This document shows, piece after piece, positions 17,487-26,136 of a DNA stretch of 64,000 nucleotides. Under the pieces are notes generated by a model that had not been told where the DNA came from, did no database searches, and saw only the letters and a program-made list of their open reading frames with translations. The translations under genes and the position numbers were made by a program. The stretch comes from Lentzea tibetensis. Its GTDB lineage: Bacteria > Actinomycetota > Actinomycetes > Mycobacteriales > Pseudonocardiaceae. The stretch is from contig NZ_VOBR01000009.1 of the NCBI RefSeq assembly GCF_007845675.1, positions 62,001-126,000 of the forward strand, read 5' to 3'. Positions within the stretch are counted from its first letter, which is position 1. Every line of letters starts with the position of its first letter.

Positions 17487-17825
17487 GAATTCGCTACCAT
17501 TCCTCCTCGCATCGCAAACTGATCGCAAGAAAAGGAAGCGGATGCGAGGGCCCAGTTGGTAGACCCGTCTCAGTGGACTGATCCACTTGGCCCAACAGGT
17601 GACATCCCAACGGAGGTAGCCGTCACCCAGAGTGACTCAGGGGGCTCCGACCAGGGGTAAATCTCGTCAACTGTCAAGATTTAACCCTCAACTTTTCGCT
17701 ATTGTAACTACCTTGAGTAATTGACCTGCTCCGTTCAGGTACACACTGTGGTAGGACAGACGCTGAACGATCCGGCAGCTTCTACCGTTGCTATCCGAGA
17801 AATAGTTACTTCGGGCGGGGGTAAC
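17487..17825 (+). other. Long, structured leader/intergenic region before the MFS gene
   Basis: 339 bp without a convincing gene. It contains a perfect hairpin AGTGGA-CTGA-TCCACT (17572-17587), a second stem GGTGAC/GTCACC (17598-17603 with 17622-17627), and an AT-richer inverted repeat with near-perfect 12-nt arms (17654-17665 and 17678-17689) around a 12-nt centre. A TATTGTAACT-like -10 region follows at about 17700. This could be a structured 5' leader plus an operator for the exporter. I could not match it to a known riboswitch. Confidence 0.45.
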
Positions 17826-19088
17826 GTGACTCATCGCAGAGCGAGCTCCCACGGTGCCCTTCGCGGGCTGCTCGTGCTGCGCGAGTTCCGTGGGATGTGG
17901 ATCGCGTCGACCGTGTCCACGGCCGGCGACTCGCTCGCGACCGTCGCGTTGTCACTCCTCGTGTACGACCGCACGAAATCGCCCGCGTGGACCGCTGCCG
18001 TCTACGCGATGACAATGCTCCCGACGCTTGTTTCCGGCCCGATGCTGGCCTGGCTCGCGGACCGTTTCCCGAGGCGCGCGGTGATGGTGATCTGCGCGTG
18101 GCTCCAAGCGGCGCTCGTCGCGCTGATGGCGATTCCGCAGGTACCGCTCGCGGTGATGATCGTGCTGCTGGTGCTCGTGCAGATGATCGCGTCGCCGTTC
18201 CTCGCCGCGCAGGAGGCGACCCTCCCGTCGGCGCTGCCGAAGGAGCGCTACAACGACGGCGTCGCGTTGTTCGGGTCGTCGGTCGACGTCGCTCAGATGG
18301 TCGGGCTCGCGGGCGCGGGCTTCATCGTGGCCGCCATGGGCCCTCAGGCCGCGCTGGCCGTCGACGCCGCGACGTTCGTGCTCGTCGCCATCCTCATCCA
18401 GTTCTCGGTCGTCCACCGCCCCGCCGCGGACCCGCTGGCGCGTGCGCCGCGCCGCAAGGGCATCGGTGTCGGCGACGAGCCCAAGCCGAAGCGCAACACC
18501 CTCAACCTGATCTTCAGCACGCCGACGCTGCGCAGCGTTCTCGGACTGCGGCTGCTCGCCGGGTTCGCGATGGTGCCCGCGGGCCTCGCGGTGCCGCTGG
18601 CGGTCGAGCTGGGCGCGCCGTGGTCGGCGGGTCTGATCCTCGCCCTCGAGCCCGCGACGAACGTCGTCGGCGTGGCGCTGCTCTACCGGTTCGTGCGGGA
18701 CGATCGCGCGCGGGACCGGCTCATCGGCCCGCTGGCCATCCTGTCATTGGTTCCGCTTATCGGTTTCGCGAGCGATCCGAATCTCGTATGGACTGTCGCG
18801 TTGCTCACGATCGCGGGTCTGGCTGGTGCTTTTCACACCCCCGCGCGCGCAGCATGGGGGCGCACCATGCCCGATGCGTACCGGGGCAGGGCGCACGGCA
18901 TCGCACGCACCGCGCTCCGCGCCAGCCAGGGCGGTGGCATGGCGATCGGCGGGACCGTCGCGCAGGCGGTCGGCTCGATCACCCTCACCATCGCAGGTGC
19001 GGGCGCCGTGGGGGCACTGCTGGCCATTCGTGCGGCGAGTTCTTGGTCACGCGCGAACAACGAAGTGAGTGCGGACGTGACGCTGTGA
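17826..19088 (+). CDS. Major facilitator superfamily transporter
   Basis: 420 residues, about 12 transmembrane helices. The N-terminal half begins LRGLLVLREFRGMWIASTVS and contains the loop-2/3 motif LADRFPRRAVMV (MFS motif A-like). The C-terminal half has GLAGAFHTPARAAWGRTMPD and a Gly-rich last helix. It resembles actinobacterial drug/multi-substrate exporters of the MFS_3 (enterobactin exporter-like) group. GTG 17826 is chosen because GGGCGGGGG precedes it and the hydrophobic core begins soon after. Substrate unknown. Confidence 0.88.
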   Translation: MTHRRASSHGALRGLLVLREFRGMWIASTVSTAGDSLATVALSLLVYDRTKSPAWTAAVYAMTMLPTLVSGPMLAWLADRFPRRAVMVICAWLQAALVALMAIPQVPLAVMIVLLVLVQMIASPFLAAQEATLPSALPKERYNDGVALFGSSVDVAQMVGLAGAGFIVAAMGPQAALAVDAATFVLVAILIQFSVVHRPAADPLARAPRRKGIGVGDEPKPKRNTLNLIFSTPTLRSVLGLRLLAGFAMVPAGLAVPLAVELGAPWSAGLILALEPATNVVGVALLYRFVRDDRARDRLIGPLAILSLVPLIGFASDPNLVWTVALLTIAGLAGAFHTPARAAWGRTMPDAYRGRAHGIARTALRASQGGGMAIGGTVAQAVGSITLTIAGAGAVGALLAIRAASSWSRANNEVSADVTL

Positions 19089-19163
19089 AACAAGACACTC
19101 ACCTGTAGCGATAACTGGGTAGGGACGCTCGCCGACGAAGGGAGAAGAGAAGGAACAACAAGA

Positions 19164-19272
19164 TCACCACTCGCGGTCATCACGCATGACGGACCTACTT
19201 CCTGATCACCGGGGGGACTGAACAGGGGAACTAGGGGCAGGAGTTCACCACTCGCGGTCGTCACGCACGACG
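19164..19272 (+). repeat. Two imperfect direct repeats, each with a small covarying hairpin
   Basis: The 28-nt units 19164-19191 and 19245-19272 are about 90% identical and 81 bp apart. Each contains a 5-bp stem with a CACGC loop: GTCAT/ATGAC (19176-19190) in the first, GTCGT/ACGAC (19257-19271) in the second. The A-T pair in one is G-C in the other, so pairing is kept. They lie in the leader of the GGDEF gene. Confidence 0.6.
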
Positions 19273-19298
19273 ATCACCTCCTGCGGAGACGAGGCCAG

Positions 19299-19361
19299 AT
19301 GAGCACGTACCAGGACCCCCGGAACAGTGTGACTGACCGAGGACCAAGGGGGCATATGTGA
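19299..19361 (+). CDS. Possible 20-residue leader peptide coupled to the GGDEF gene
   Basis: ATG 19299 opens a 20-codon frame (MSTYQDPRNSVTDRGPRGHM) whose TGA (19359-19361) overlaps the GTG start of the GGDEF gene by GTGA. GAGACGAGG lies 6-14 nt upstream. The peptide is hydrophilic. Size and overlap suggest translational coupling or a regulatory upstream ORF. Real translation is unproven. Confidence 0.4.
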   Translation: MSTYQDPRNSVTDRGPRGHM

Positions 19362-20818
19362 GTTCGAGTTTGACGGATGGGCGTCGAACCAGCACAACGA
19401 TGTGGAAGCGATTCGGTGACTGGGAACTTTGGCGTTTGCCGAGGAAAGCCGTCGCCTATCTACTCACCGTAGAGCTTTCGCTACTCGTTGTGTTGGCCGT
19501 TGTGCTGACGAACTCTCCGCTGCCGTCAAAACTCGATCTGTTGCGCGCGGTGGGATTGTCGCTCGCAATGGTGGTCCATTTGGTCGCCGTCCGAAGGGCC
19601 GAAGAAAGTCGGCGTGACGCGGCACAGGGCCCGCACATCATGCTGACGTCGGTCTGGACGTTCGCGGCTGTCGTCGCGCTGCCCGCGACCCTCACGGTCG
19701 CCCAGATACTGCTCCTCCGCCTCATCACCCTGCAGATCGCCCGCCGATCGCCTCACCGCTACGTCTTCACGTCGGTGAGCATGCTGATCAGCGCGTTGGC
19801 CGGCGCGGGCGTGGTGTGGTGGGCGACGACGTGGCCGCACGCGCACCACGACTGGTACACCGACGTCACGTTCTTCGCGCTGATCGTGCTGGCCGGGGCC
19901 GTCTACGGCGCCCTGCAGGCCGTGCTGGTCGGTTTCGCGATGAAGCTGACGCTCCCCGAGCGCCCGTTCCTGTCCACGCTGGGCAGCCGCGCGGACAACC
20001 TGCTCGACCTCATCACGCTCGCCGGCGGCGCCATCATCGGCCTGCTGATGGTGATGCACTGGGCCGCGCCGCTGCTGGCCCTGCTCCCCATGATCGCGGT
20101 CAACCGGATGCTGGACGAGGCCAGGCAGCGCCAGGAGCACATGGAACGCCTGCTCCGCGAGCAGCGCCAGGCCCACCAGCAGCTCACGCAGGACGCGCAC
20201 ACCGACTTCCGCACCGGCCTGCTGAACACCAACGGCCTCGCCGAGTACGCGAACCGCGTCGTCGAGCGGTGCATGACCGACTCGCAGCCGGTGACGATCC
20301 TGGTCATCGACCTGGACTTCTTCAAGCGCATCAACGACACGTGGGGCCACCCCGCTGGCAACGCCGTGCTCGCCGAGGTCGGCCGGATCCTGCGCGAGAA
20401 GCTCCGCCCCGGCGACGTGGCCGCCCGCGACGGCGGCGAGGAGTTCGTCGTCGCGCTGGCCGACACGGGCCTGGCGCAGGGCGTGGCGATCGCCGAGCGC
20501 ATCCGCGAGGCCATCGGTGAGCTGGCCGTGCTGACCACGGACAAGCACCGCAACGTGGTCACCCTGTACGGCCGCGAGCTGACCGAGGTGGGCGAGCCGG
20601 ACACCCGCGCCATCTCGTCGTCGATCGGCGTGGCCGTGATCCCGGACAACGGCGACAGCCTGGCCGCCGCCCAGCACAGCGCCGACGCGGCCCTCTACAA
20701 GGCCAAGGAGAACGGCCGCAACCAGGTCCGCGTCGCCGGCCTGGACATCCCGCCGCGGCTGCTCCCGGCCCCGCGCCACGACGAGATCACGAAGCCGATC
20801 AGCACCCGCACCGCCTAG
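19358..20818 (+). CDS. Membrane-bound diguanylate cyclase (GGDEF)
   Basis: 486 residues. The N-terminal about 230 residues carry six to seven hydrophobic segments (YLLTVELSLLVVLAVVL, LMVMHWAAPLLALLPMI), a membrane sensor. A short coiled coil follows (DEARQRQEHMERLLREQRQAHQQLTQD), then a GGDEF domain with DFRTGLLN, VIDLDFFKRINDTWGH and the active-site GGEEF in ARDGGEEFVV. The inhibitory RxxD site (RPGD) lies exactly five residues before GGEEF, so product feedback is expected. No EAL domain. It should make c-di-GMP. GTG 19358 with AAGGGGG upstream; it overlaps the putative leader peptide and ends 4 nt into the convergent flavoprotein gene. Confidence 0.93.
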   Translation: MSSSLTDGRRTSTTMWKRFGDWELWRLPRKAVAYLLTVELSLLVVLAVVLTNSPLPSKLDLLRAVGLSLAMVVHLVAVRRAEESRRDAAQGPHIMLTSVWTFAAVVALPATLTVAQILLLRLITLQIARRSPHRYVFTSVSMLISALAGAGVVWWATTWPHAHHDWYTDVTFFALIVLAGAVYGALQAVLVGFAMKLTLPERPFLSTLGSRADNLLDLITLAGGAIIGLLMVMHWAAPLLALLPMIAVNRMLDEARQRQEHMERLLREQRQAHQQLTQDAHTDFRTGLLNTNGLAEYANRVVERCMTDSQPVTILVIDLDFFKRINDTWGHPAGNAVLAEVGRILREKLRPGDVAARDGGEEFVVALADTGLAQGVAIAERIREAIGELAVLTTDKHRNVVTLYGRELTEVGEPDTRAISSSIGVAVIPDNGDSLAAAQHSADAALYKAKENGRNQVRVAGLDIPPRLLPAPRHDEITKPISTRTA

Positions 20819-23394
20819 GCCAGGGCCCGCCGGGCGTAGGCGCGGACGTCCGCGTCGGTGTCGGACAACGCCCCTTCCAGCGCCTCGGCGACCGCACGGG
20901 ACGGCAGCCACCGCGGCAGCACCTGGACCGCCGCCTTGCGGACGTCCAGGTTCGGATCGGCCAGCGCGGTGATCACCGGCTCCGCCGAGTCGAGGGCTCG
21001 CACGGCCCCCACCCGGACCTCCCACGCCTCGTCGGACACGGCCGCGAGCGCCAGTGCGTGCAGGACCCGCGGGTGGTCGAGACGAGGCGCCGACGAGAGC
21101 GCGGCCGCCCGCACCAGCGGGTCCGGATCGGTCGCCAGCCGGGCGAGGACATCGGGATCGTCTATACCTCGGGCCACCAGAACGCGCAGCTCGCGCTCCG
21201 GATCGGTGGCCGCGGCGGCCAGCAGGGCGGTCTCGCGCAGCGACACCAAACCTCGGATCGCCGACGCCCGAGCAGCCGGATCCGGGTCCTCCAGCGCGGC
21301 CGCGTAGTCGGCGGCGCCACCCAGTCGCAACGCCCACAGCACCTCCAGCGCCACCGCGCGCGCCGGTGACGCGACCAGTGCGTCGCGCAGGGCGGGGCTC
21401 GGCGGCACCACCTCCACCAGCTCGCGCAGGCCCGCGGCGGCCGCGGCCCACACGAGCGGATCTTCCATCGCCCTGACCAGCGCGAACTCGAACCCGGACG
21501 GCACGGCCTCGGTCAGCACCGCGACCGCGGCTCGCCGCACGGCCGGATCGGGGTCGGTGAGGAACGGCTCCAGGTCGTTCAGCGCGGGCTGCGTGTCCAC
21601 CAGCTCCAGCAGCGCGAGCAGCCGGGGCGACGAGACGGCCTCGGAGGGGCAGGAAGAGTCCACAGTGGACGAAGAGACCATGACCGACCGGCTGCCGAGG
21701 TACTCGAACGTCCCCGGCCGGTGCTCGACGCCGTCCACCGGCACCAGGTACGGGTTGACCGGCCGTTTCACGAACTCCATCTCGCCCGCGGCGTTCTTCC
21801 GCAGGTTGAGGTGGTGGAACCAGGTGTCGTCGTCACGGCCGGGCAGGTCGACGCGCGAGTGGTAGAGGCCCCAGCGCGACTCGGTGCGCATCAGCGACGC
21901 GTGCGCGGCCATCTCGGCGCAGTCGCGGATGAACGACACCTCCACGCACCGCATCAGCTCGTGCGGCGTCCTGGCCCCCATCGACGCGATCTCGTCGGAC
22001 ATCCGCGCGAACGTCTCCAGCGCGATCTCCAGCTTCGTCTCGGACTTCGGCGGTGCCACGTAGTCGTTCACGAACCGGCGCAGCTTGTACTCGACCTGCG
22101 GCTGCGGCGGCCCGTCCGGGTTGTCCAGGTGCCGGTAGATCAGCGAGCGGGCCTCGTCGACCTGGTCCTCCGGCAGCGCACCACCACGCACGAAATGCTC
22201 GGAAGCGTGCGCACCGGCCAGATCACCGAAGACGAACGCACCGATCATGTAGTTGTGCGGCACGCACGCGAGATCACCGGCCGCATAAAGGCCGGGCACC
22301 GTGGTGAGACCGTTCTCGTCGACCCACACACCCGACGCGGAATGGCCGCCGCACAAGCCGATCTCGGAAATGTGCATCTCGATGTCGTGCGTCCGGTAGT
22401 CGTGCCCGCGCCCGGCGTGAAAAGTTCCCCGAGTAGGGCGTTCCGTGGTGTGCAGAATTCCTTCCAGAGCGGAGATCGACTCCGTCGGCAAATGCGTCAC
22501 CTTCAAATAGATCGGACCGCGCGCGGAAGCGATCTCGGAAGCCACCTCGGCCATCATCTGACCGGACCAGTAGTCGCAGTCGACGAAGCGCTCACCGAGG
22601 CTGTTCACCTGGTACGCGCCAAAGGGATTCCCCACGTACGCGCATGCCGGGCCGTTGTAGTCCTTGATCAGGGGATTGATCTGGAAGCACTCGATCCCGG
22701 ACAGCTCGGCGCCCGCGTGATAGGCCATCGAGTAGCCGTCACCGGCGTTGGTCGGATTTTCATAAGTGCCATACAGATATCCGGAGGCGGGCAGGCCGAG
22801 CCGCCCGGACGGCCCGGTCGCCAGGATCACCGCACCCGCGGACACCGTCACGAACTCGCCGGTGCGCGTGTTGAACCCCGCCGCACCGACCGCGCGCCCG
22901 TCGGACACCAGCACCCGCACCGGCATCACGCGGTTCTCGATCCGGATGCGCTCGCGCATCGACCGCTCGCGCATCACCCGGTACAGCACCTTCTTGACGT
23001 CCTTGCCCTCCGGCATCGGCAGCACGTAGCTGCCGGACCGGTGCACCTGGCGCACGTGGTACTCGCCGAACGAGTCCTTCTCGAACTTCACGCCGTAGCG
23101 CTCGAGTCGTTGCACCATCTCGAAACCACGCGTCGCGGTCTGCATGACCGTGCGTTGATTGACGATGCCGTCGTTGGCGCGGGTGATCTCCGCGACGTAG
23201 TCCTCGGGTAGTGCTTTTCCCGGTATGACAGCGTTGTTGACGCCGTCCATGCCCATCGCCAGCGCGCCGGAGTGCCGCACGTGCGCCTTCTCCAGCAGCA
23301 GCACGGAACGCCCGTGCTCGGCGGCGGTGATCGCGGCCATCGACCCGGCCGTGCCACCGCCGATGACCAGGACGTCGCACTCGTAGTGGCTCAC
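20815..23394 (-). CDS. APS-reductase-alpha-like FAD flavoprotein fused to HEAT repeats
   Basis: 859 residues. Residues 1 to about 575 are a fumarate-reductase/AprA-type flavoprotein: FAD dinucleotide fold DVLVIGGGTAGSMAAITAAE, LLLEKAHVRHSGALAMGMDGVN, AGAVILATGPSGRLG, the late FAD loop GLYAAGDLA, and an end (RTESRWGLYHSRVDLPGRDDD) that follows adenylylsulfate reductase alpha rather than succinate dehydrogenase. Residues about 588-859 are roughly nine HEAT-like helical repeats with DPDPAVRRAAV-type units. The GTG start overlaps the ABC ATPase stop (GTGA). It is the last gene of a coupled operon with a ferredoxin and importer. Electrons probably come from the co-encoded ferredoxin. Substrate unknown. 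Confidence 0.85.
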   Translation of the reverse strand: MSHYECDVLVIGGGTAGSMAAITAAEHGRSVLLLEKAHVRHSGALAMGMDGVNNAVIPGKALPEDYVAEITRANDGIVNQRTVMQTATRGFEMVQRLERYGVKFEKDSFGEYHVRQVHRSGSYVLPMPEGKDVKKVLYRVMRERSMRERIRIENRVMPVRVLVSDGRAVGAAGFNTRTGEFVTVSAGAVILATGPSGRLGLPASGYLYGTYENPTNAGDGYSMAYHAGAELSGIECFQINPLIKDYNGPACAYVGNPFGAYQVNSLGERFVDCDYWSGQMMAEVASEIASARGPIYLKVTHLPTESISALEGILHTTERPTRGTFHAGRGHDYRTHDIEMHISEIGLCGGHSASGVWVDENGLTTVPGLYAAGDLACVPHNYMIGAFVFGDLAGAHASEHFVRGGALPEDQVDEARSLIYRHLDNPDGPPQPQVEYKLRRFVNDYVAPPKSETKLEIALETFARMSDEIASMGARTPHELMRCVEVSFIRDCAEMAAHASLMRTESRWGLYHSRVDLPGRDDDTWFHHLNLRKNAAGEMEFVKRPVNPYLVPVDGVEHRPGTFEYLGSRSVMVSSSTVDSSCPSEAVSSPRLLALLELVDTQPALNDLEPFLTDPDPAVRRAAVAVLTEAVPSGFEFALVRAMEDPLVWAAAAAGLRELVEVVPPSPALRDALVASPARAVALEVLWALRLGGAADYAAALEDPDPAARASAIRGLVSLRETALLAAAATDPERELRVLVARGIDDPDVLARLATDPDPLVRAAALSSAPRLDHPRVLHALALAAVSDEAWEVRVGAVRALDSAEPVITALADPNLDVRKAAVQVLPRWLPSRAVAEALEGALSDTDADVRAYARRALA

Positions 23395-24053
23395 GCCAGC
23401 ACCGCCTTCAGAATCGCGTCGCGATGCACGTCGACCTCGCCCGCGCCCAGCACGACCACCCGGTCGCCCAGCAGCACGGCCTCGTCGACGTCGTGCGTCA
23501 CGAAGATCGTCGTCGTGCCGGTCTCGCGCAGCACATCGGACACCAGCTGCTGCATCGACGCGCGGGTCTGCGCGTCCAGCGCCCCGAACGGCTCGTCCAT
23601 CAGCACCAGGGAAGGCTGCTGCGCCAGCGTCCGCGCGAGCTGCACGCGTTGCCGCATCCCGCCGGACAGCTCGCGCGGCAGATGTCCCTCGAACCCGGAC
23701 AGGCCGACCCGGTCGAGCCACGCCAGCGCCGACGAGCGCCGCACGGCACGCGGAACCCCTTGCAGCGCAAGCGGAAGCTCGACGTTGCGCAGCGCGGTGC
23801 GCCACGGCAGCAGTCCGTCCTCCTGGAACACCAGCGCGCGTTCCCGCGACGTCCCGCGCACCGGGGCACCGTCGACCAGGATCTGCCCGGTGTACGGGAC
23901 GAGCCCGGCCACCGCACGCAGCAACGTCGACTTGCCGCACCCGGACGGCCCGGCGACGACGAGCAGTTCTCCTTGCCGCACTTCCAAGGAGAGATCGGAC
24001 AACACCGGCGAACGTCCGTAGCCGACGCCGAGACCGGAGATCACCACGCTCAT
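23391..24053 (-). CDS. ABC transporter ATPase, SsuB/TauB/NrtD type
   Basis: 220 residues. Walker A GPSGCGKSTLLRAVAG, Q-loop VFQEDGLLPW, signature LSGGMRQRVQLARTLAQ, Walker B LVLMDEPFGALDAQTR and switch His in FVTHDVDEAVLLGD. The wording and length fit importers for sulfonates, taurine or nitrate-like anions. ATG 24053 overlaps the permease stop (ATGA). It energises the adjacent permease and lipoprotein receptor. Confidence 0.93.
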   Translation of the reverse strand: MSVVISGLGVGYGRSPVLSDLSLEVRQGELLVVAGPSGCGKSTLLRAVAGLVPYTGQILVDGAPVRGTSRERALVFQEDGLLPWRTALRNVELPLALQGVPRAVRRSSALAWLDRVGLSGFEGHLPRELSGGMRQRVQLARTLAQQPSLVLMDEPFGALDAQTRASMQQLVSDVLRETGTTTIFVTHDVDEAVLLGDRVVVLGAGEVDVHRDAILKAVLA

Positions 24054-24820
24054 GCGGAAGCCTCCCGAGGCAGCCACCGGGTCACCCGGCGGCCCAGCAG
24101 TTCCACCGCGGACGACGTCAGCCAGCCGAGCAGGCCGATCGTGATCATCCCGACGATCACGCCGGGGTAGTCGACGACCGTGTACGCCTGCCACGTCCGG
24201 TAACCCACACCGAACTGACCGGAGATCATCTCCGCGGAGATCACGCAGATCCACGCGACACCCATGCCGACGGACAGCCCGCCGAAGACACCGGGCAACG
24301 TGCCCGGCAGGACGACGCGGAGCAGCACCTGCCACCGGCTGCCGCCCATGGTGCGCAGCGCGTCCTCCCAGATGGTCGGCAGCGCGCGCACGGCGTGCCG
24401 CGTCGACACCAGGATCGGGAAGAACGCCGCGACGAACGTGATGAACACGATCCCCTGCTCGTCGGTCGGGAACAGCAGGATCGCGATCGGCACCAGTGCG
24501 ATCGCCGGGATCGGCCGCACCACCTCCAGCGACGGCTGGAGCAGGTCGCCCAGCAACCTCGACCGCGCGATGACGACGCCGAACGTCACGCCGAGCACCG
24601 CGGCCAGCAGGAACCCGCTGGTGATGCGCAGCAGGCTGTTCCCGAGGTCCCGGTAGTAGTCGGCCCCGCCGACCTGCTCGCCGAACCGCTGCGCCACCTC
24701 GACCACGGTCGGCAGCTGCGAGAACCGCAGCCACACCTCGGCGTCGGTCGCCGTCAGCACCTGCCACAGCACCAGCCCCACCACCAGCGAGCCGATGCGC
24801 AGGACCCACCGGCCCGCCAT
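24050..24820 (-). CDS. ABC transporter permease, SsuC/TauC type
   Basis: 256 residues with six to seven transmembrane segments (SLVVGLVLWQVLTA, SGFLLAAVLGVTFGVVIA, AIALVPIAILLF, GIVFITFVAAFFPILV). The BPD-type coupling loop is DALRTMGGSRWQVLLRVVLPGTLPGVFGGL. ATG 24820 overlaps the binding-protein stop (ATGA). One permease gene implies a homodimer, as in SsuABC. Confidence 0.93.
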   Translation of the reverse strand: MAGRWVLRIGSLVVGLVLWQVLTATDAEVWLRFSQLPTVVEVAQRFGEQVGGADYYRDLGNSLLRITSGFLLAAVLGVTFGVVIARSRLLGDLLQPSLEVVRPIPAIALVPIAILLFPTDEQGIVFITFVAAFFPILVSTRHAVRALPTIWEDALRTMGGSRWQVLLRVVLPGTLPGVFGGLSVGMGVAWICVISAEMISGQFGVGYRTWQAYTVVDYPGVIVGMITIGLLGWLTSSAVELLGRRVTRWLPREASA

Positions 24821-26136
24821 CACTTCCCCGCCACCGCGAGCGCCTGCTCGAACGTCAGCACCGCACCCCGCTTCGCCGCCGCGGCCTCGGTCGTGAAGGG
24901 CAGCAGCTTCCCGCCGTCGTTCACCCAGAACACGTGCTCGGCGAACCACCGCGTGCCGATCTCGGCGTCCGGCACGTACCCGACGCGCGGCTTCTTGCCG
25001 GTCTGGTTGACCAGCTTCAGCAGCTCGGCCGGCGTCGCGACCGGGCGCGGCGCGGGCTCGCCGTCGAACCACACCTCGCTCGCGGTCGCCGGGTCACCGC
25101 CGATCTTCGCGGGGTTCGTGAGGTCTTCCGTGCTCTCGACGACGGCCTTCAGCGGCTGATCGTCGATGAACTTGTCGACGTCGAGCTCCTCGATGTTGCC
25201 GATCGACTTGAGGAACGGCACGTCGTCCTTCAACGCCTTGCGCAGCACGGACTTCAGGCTCAGGTCGAACGTCGCGATGCCGTTCGGTCCGTTGTAGAGG
25301 TAGACGACCTCGACGGGCAGGCTGGTCGCCTTCGCCACGATCTCCGCGGCCTCCAACGGCTTGGCGTGCAGGAACTTCGTCGCGTCGAGCTGGGCGCGCA
25401 GGAACTCGGCCAGCACCTCGGGCTGCTGCTTCGCGAACGGGTTGCGCACCACGACGCCGTGCAGCGTCGGCAGGTTCAACGCGGCACCGTCGTACAGCAG
25501 CTTCGCCTGCTTGGCGAACACCAGCTGGCCCGGCCACGCCACGAACTGCGACAGGGCGGCGACGTTGCCGGACTGCAGTGCCGAAGCGCCGACCGACGGC
25601 TGCTGGTTCTCCACGGTCACCTTCGTGTCGCCCAAGGCGCGCACCAGCGTGCCGTGGCCCGCGGACCCGACGCTGGCGGACACCTTCTGCCCGGCCAGGT
25701 CGGCCAGCGTGCGCGCGGTGGACGCGGGCGGCACGACGACCGAGTTCAGCGCGCCGCGCGGGTTGTAGCCGGTGACGGACACCATCCGGGTGCCCTCGTC
25801 GCCCTGCTTCTGCGTGCGAGAACCGTTGATGAGCAACGGGTAGTCGCCCATCGAGCCGATGTCGATCTTCCCGGCGATCATCTGCGCGGTGATCGGCGCG
25901 CCGGTGTCGTAGTCCTGCCAGGTGACCTCGTACCGCTTGCCGGTCTTCTTCCCGAGCTCCTTCAGGCGTTCCTCGAAGAAACCCTTGTCCCTCAACAGGG
26001 TTCCGGCGGTCACCGTGTTGATCGTCTTGGACTGGTAGCCGATGACGACGGGGACCGCGTCACCGGACGCCGAACCCGTGCCGCAGGCGGTGACGAGGAG
26101 AGCCGAAACCAGCAGCAGTCTGCGCATCGCTTTCAC
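24820..26136 (-). CDS. SsuA/NMT1-type substrate-binding lipoprotein with a C-terminal extension
   Basis: 438 residues. Lipobox LLLVSALLVTACG predicts lipidation. The core (about 30-330) is a type-II periplasmic binding fold: VVIGYQSKTINTVTAGTLL, GKIDIGSMGDYPLLING, VSASVGSAGHGTLVRAL, LLYDGAALNLPTLHGVVV. About 100 further residues are unusual for SsuA. Their end (WFAEHVFWVNDGGKLLPF ... GAVLTFEQALA) looks reminiscent of NosL-like accessory proteins, a weak similarity by eye. GTG 26136 is preferred because it overlaps the ferredoxin stop by GTGA, as at every other junction of this operon; ATG 26127 is the alternative. Confidence 0.86.
   Translation of the reverse strand: MKAMRRLLLVSALLVTACGTGSASGDAVPVVIGYQSKTINTVTAGTLLRDKGFFEERLKELGKKTGKRYEVTWQDYDTGAPITAQMIAGKIDIGSMGDYPLLINGSRTQKQGDEGTRMVSVTGYNPRGALNSVVVPPASTARTLADLAGQKVSASVGSAGHGTLVRALGDTKVTVENQQPSVGASALQSGNVAALSQFVAWPGQLVFAKQAKLLYDGAALNLPTLHGVVVRNPFAKQQPEVLAEFLRAQLDATKFLHAKPLEAAEIVAKATSLPVEVVYLYNGPNGIATFDLSLKSVLRKALKDDVPFLKSIGNIEELDVDKFIDDQPLKAVVESTEDLTNPAKIGGDPATASEVWFDGEPAPRPVATPAELLKLVNQTGKKPRVGYVPDAEIGTRWFAEHVFWVNDGGKLLPFTTEAAAAKRGAVLTFEQALAVAGK

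Noticed and set aside
17487-17825. Possible known riboswitch
   Set aside because: Stems are present but I could not match conserved loops of c-di-AMP, cobalamin, SAM or other classes; kept only as a structured leader.
18833-19264. Minus-strand frame beginning MTTASGELL opposite the MFS 3' end and the GGDEF leader
   Set aside because: Its repeated MTTASGEL/VMTASGDL peptides are the complement of the hairpin repeats, and it runs antisense to the MFS gene.
20815-23940. One continuous 1041-residue protein covering ATPase antisense sequence and the flavoprotein
   Set aside because: The part beyond 23394 is out of frame with the ABC ATPase; GTG 23394 with a GTGA overlap gives the natural start.
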